This document shows, one piece after another, positions 5,845-7,973 of a stretch of DNA of 7,973 bases (position 1 is the first letter of the stretch; each line of letters begins with the position of its first letter). The stretch spans positions 1-7,973 of the forward strand of contig JAISOP010000332.1 of NCBI GenBank assembly GCA_031275525.1, read 5' to 3'. The DNA is from Tannerella sp. GTDB lineage: Bacteria; Bacteroidota; Bacteroidia; Bacteroidales; Tannerellaceae. A program made the position numbers and the translations under genes. The notes under the pieces were generated by a model that was not told the origin of the DNA, ran no database searches, and worked only from the letters and a program-made list of their open reading frames with translations.

Positions 5845-7852
5845 TCCATTCGGATTTCAGTTTATCTCCGGTAGTCTTTCCCCTGGCCACCAGCTGCACG
5901 CCCGAAGGAAGGGCGCCATACAGCCGGATAAAGGCGTCCACCCCCGAAGGCGAGGTGAATATAATCTTTGCGAAACGCGACAGGTCGGTTCGCTCTGCCC
6001 GGGCGTTCACCCGGTTACGGTAAACCGGCAGGTCCGTCACCTCGTGCCCCTGTCCGGCCAGCGCCTCCGGAAGATACCGCAGTCCCCTGTCCGAGCGGGG
6101 CAGGAGGATGCGCTGAGCGGTCAGGCCCGTCGCCGCAAAAGCATGTACCAGTCCCTCCGCCGATTCGTTTTCGGGCTGGAGGTCGGGATAAATGCCATAG
6201 CTGCGAAGCGCGGACGAGGTCGTTTTTCCGACCGAGGCCACCCTCAGACCGGCCAAAGCGCGGAGGTCGATACCCCGTTTCCGGCAGGCGTCAAAGAAGG
6301 CCTGTACCCCGTAGCGACTGGTGAACACCAGCCAGTCGAACGACCGGATGAGGTCCAGCGCTACGGCCAGCGGCCGGTTCCGGGGAATCCTTTCGATTTG
6401 AATCAGGGGCGTATGCGTGAGGTTTGTGTAACGGGCATATTCCCGTGTGGAAGTACCGGTCACCAGTACCGGCTGTTTGTAGCGTTCGCCGTTTTCGAAG
6501 GCGACCACCTCGCCCACGACCATGAGGAGGGGGGTCGGATAATGAAAGACCGAATGTTGCAATTCCTTCAGCGAAGAATAATACACCTGCTGGCCGGGCA
6601 GCGAAACATGGTGTGCCAGCGCGACCGGCAGGTCTTCGCTCCGTCCGGCGGCAATCAGCTTCGCGGCAATGGCGGACACCTGGCTTCCGCCCATGTAATA
6701 GACCAGTGTGTCGGCATCGGGGACCGGCGCCTCCGCACCCGCATGTCCGGTGACAAACGCGACGGACGAGGCCCTCCCGCGATGCGTCAGCGGGATGTGG
6801 GTGCAGGCGGCCAGCGCCATGCCCGACGAGATGCCCGGAATGACGGCGACCTCTATCAGACGGCTTTGCAGGAAGTCGAGTTCTTCCCGTCCGCGTGCAA
6901 AAATCATCGGGTCGCCGCCCTTGAGCCTGACCGTATACTTACCGGAAGCAGCCGCCCGGTAAACAAGTTCGTTGATTTCGTCCTGAGGGAAACGGTGCGC
7001 ACCTTTTCGCTTGCCGACACAGACCTTCTCGCCCGGATAACGGGAGAGGAAGGAGGGGTTGGTCAGGTGGTCATAAAAAATCACGTCCGCCTGTGCCAGC
7101 GCCCTGTCGCCTCCCAGGGTCAGCAAGTCGGGATTGCCGGGGCCGAACCCGACCAGCGTCACCTTTCCGTAACGGGAACGGCGAAGGTCGCACGAAGCAA
7201 ACAGCGCCTTGACCTCCGGACGGTCTTTCCGTCCCACGAGGGCCAGATGTCCCTGCAAGGGATGCGTCCGAAAGGGCAGTATCCCGGCAATCCGGTCGTC
7301 CATGCCCAGCCGTTTCAGGGCGCAGGTGGCCACGACCAGCGCGTCCACATAGCCGTTGTCCACTTGCGCGACGCGTTCGCCGATGGAACCGCGAATACTT
7401 ACAATTTCCAGGTCCGGACGGCGTTGCAAAAGTTCGTCCCTGCGCGTGGCGGAACTCGTCCCCACCCGGGCGCCCGGCGGCAAACCTTCCAGCGGCAGGC
7501 GCCCTTTGCTTACCAGCGCGTCGGTTTGGTTTGCCGCCTCCAGCAGGGCATAGACTTCCAGTTCCGAAGGCAGGGGATAGGGGAGGTCTTTGGCAGAATG
7601 AACAGCTACATCGGCCTCGTTTCCGATCAACCGTTCGTCCAGTTCACGGGTAAAGAAATCGGGCATCCCTTCCGCCGCTCCGTCCAACAACGGGATTTGC
7701 CGGTTTTTGTCGCCGAACGATTCAAGCGTCTCCAGCCGGTAACGTATCTCCGGGAAAAACGAAAACGCCTCCCTTACCTGTATTACCGCCAGGGGACTGC
7801 ACCGACTGATGACCCTCAAAATGGCTCTTTTTACCTTTACTTCCTTACACAT
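5831..7852 (-). CDS. hemC-cobA-hemD: Three-domain HemC-CobA-HemD fusion (porphobilinogen to precorrin-2)
   Basis: One 673-residue protein joins three successive enzymes of uroporphyrinogen and precorrin-2 synthesis. Residues 1-227 are hydroxymethylbilane synthase-like: RCSPLAV, VHSAKDLP with the catalytic Asp at 89, GTSSATRR, VSIRGSIGER and ALKRLG. This part ends before domain 3, so the cysteine that carries the dipyrromethane cofactor is missing. Residues 228-452 are a SUMT-type uroporphyrinogen III methyltransferase: VGFGPGNPDLLT, VGKRKGAH, QDEINEL, RLKGGDPMIF, IPLTHRGRASSVAFVTGH, VVGEVV. Residues 459-673 are a uroporphyrinogen III synthase-like domain: PVLVTG, WLVFTSRYGVQAFF, VASVGKTT, ILLPRSDRG, IIFTSPSGVDAF. 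It ends slightly early, where hemB overlaps it by 14 bases. ATG 7852 is the first in-frame start and lies just below a good promoter candidate. The protein is probably cytosolic; no signal peptide is seen. The domain identities are secure, but HemC activity is uncertain. Confidence 0.93.
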   Translation of the reverse strand: MCKEVKVKRAILRVISRCSPLAVIQVREAFSFFPEIRYRLETLESFGDKNRQIPLLDGAAEGMPDFFTRELDERLIGNEADVAVHSAKDLPYPLPSELEVYALLEAANQTDALVSKGRLPLEGLPPGARVGTSSATRRDELLQRRPDLEIVSIRGSIGERVAQVDNGYVDALVVATCALKRLGMDDRIAGILPFRTHPLQGHLALVGRKDRPEVKALFASCDLRRSRYGKVTLVGFGPGNPDLLTLGGDRALAQADVIFYDHLTNPSFLSRYPGEKVCVGKRKGAHRFPQDEINELVYRAAASGKYTVRLKGGDPMIFARGREELDFLQSRLIEVAVIPGISSGMALAACTHIPLTHRGRASSVAFVTGHAGAEAPVPDADTLVYYMGGSQVSAIAAKLIAAGRSEDLPVALAHHVSLPGQQVYYSSLKELQHSVFHYPTPLLMVVGEVVAFENGERYKQPVLVTGTSTREYARYTNLTHTPLIQIERIPRNRPLAVALDLIRSFDWLVFTSRYGVQAFFDACRKRGIDLRALAGLRVASVGKTTSSALRSYGIYPDLQPENESAEGLVHAFAATGLTAQRILLPRSDRGLRYLPEALAGQGHEVTDLPVYRNRVNARAERTDLSRFAKIIFTSPSGVDAFIRLYGALPSGVQLVARGKTTGDKLKSEWNETV

Positions 7853-7875
7853 AAATGTCTCACCAAATCAGGCGG

Positions 7876-7907
7876 CAAAATTAAAGGGGACAAAAATAAA
7901 TGCCAAT
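7876..7907 (-). promoter_or_regulatory. Candidate Bacteroidota-type promoter for the operon
   Basis: On the minus strand, TAATTTTG (7876-7883) matches the Bacteroidota -7 consensus TAnnTTTG exactly. ATTG (7904-7907), close to the -33 TTTG, lies 20 bases upstream, within the usual spacing. Transcription would start about 7868-7870, giving a leader of only some 16 bases before ATG 7852. A second exact -7 match, TATTTTTG (7891-7898), lies just upstream, but its nearest -33-like CTTG is only 15 bases away. No operator or riboswitch structure was recognised. The call rests on the consensus and its position in front of the first gene. Confidence 0.6.
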
Positions 7908-7930
7908 ACCATACAAGGGGTATATTAAGT

Positions 7931-7955
7931 AGTGGTTAGTGGTTAGTGGTTAGTG
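7931..7955. repeat. Tandem heptamer repeat upstream of the operon promoter
   Basis: Three full copies of AGTGGTT plus a partial fourth (AGTG) sit about 80 bases upstream of the first start codon and just upstream of the candidate -33 region. Rotated as TTAGTGG, the unit differs from the cysD-cysN repeat (TTAGCAG) at two positions, both transitions, and has the same length and orientation. The remaining bases to the window end (7956-7973) hold nothing I can identify. Confidence 0.88.
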
Positions 7956-7973
7956 AAAACGCTCACCCTCACT

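Noticed and set aside
6044..7939. A 631-codon open frame on the plus strand opposite the fusion gene
   Set aside because: It is antisense to a clearly conserved protein; its translation is rich in Arg, Gly, Gln and Val with no recognisable motif. GC-rich coding sequence commonly leaves such long shadows.
7853..7973. Riboswitch or leader RNA upstream of the operon
   Set aside because: Once the promoter is placed, the leader is too short, and no paired structure or conserved cobalamin or SAM motif could be seen.

Overview
The window holds eight genes, all on the minus strand and tightly packed, so transcription runs from high to low coordinates. Together they encode most of an assimilatory sulfate reduction and siroheme supply pathway. 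The organism is most likely a GC-rich member of the Bacteroidota, probably Bacteroidales. This rests on a TAnnTTTG-type promoter upstream of the first gene, the absence of clear Shine-Dalgarno sequences, and protein styles familiar from that phylum (fused HemC-CobA-HemD, CysD/CysN, iron-sulfur CysH). The genus is not determined.

Layout in transcription order. An upstream region (7853-7973) carries a 7-bp tandem repeat and two overlapping candidate promoters. It is followed by a 673-residue HemC-CobA-HemD fusion (7852-5831), hemB (5844-4885), cysD (4858-3962), cysN (3916-2627), cysH (2637-1906), a short precorrin-2 dehydrogenase (1893-1432), hemA (1435-521) and the first 180 codons of hemL (542-1), which runs off the window. 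Four junctions overlap by 4 to 22 bases and the other gaps are 12 to 45 bases, so a single operon is likely. No gap exceeds 121 bases and no terminator was seen.

How the genes work together. HemA and HemL turn glutamyl-tRNA into 5-aminolevulinate. HemB makes porphobilinogen. The fusion protein would make hydroxymethylbilane, close it to uroporphyrinogen III and methylate it to precorrin-2. The dehydrogenase oxidises this towards siroheme. CysD/CysN activate sulfate to APS and CysH reduces APS to sulfite. Siroheme is the cofactor of sulfite reductase, which is not in the window. No gene of the heme-only branch is present, so the tetrapyrrole set appears dedicated to siroheme.

The most interesting feature is that several tetrapyrrole enzymes are trimmed relative to their textbook families. 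The HemC part lacks domain 3, including the cysteine that carries the dipyrromethane cofactor, and has changes in its active-site loop. HemA lacks the C-terminal dimerisation domain. The dehydrogenase is only 153 residues. The HemD part ends early, inside the hemB overlap. A second oddity is that the three gaps longer than 12 bases each contain a short tandem repeat, two of them built on related heptamers.
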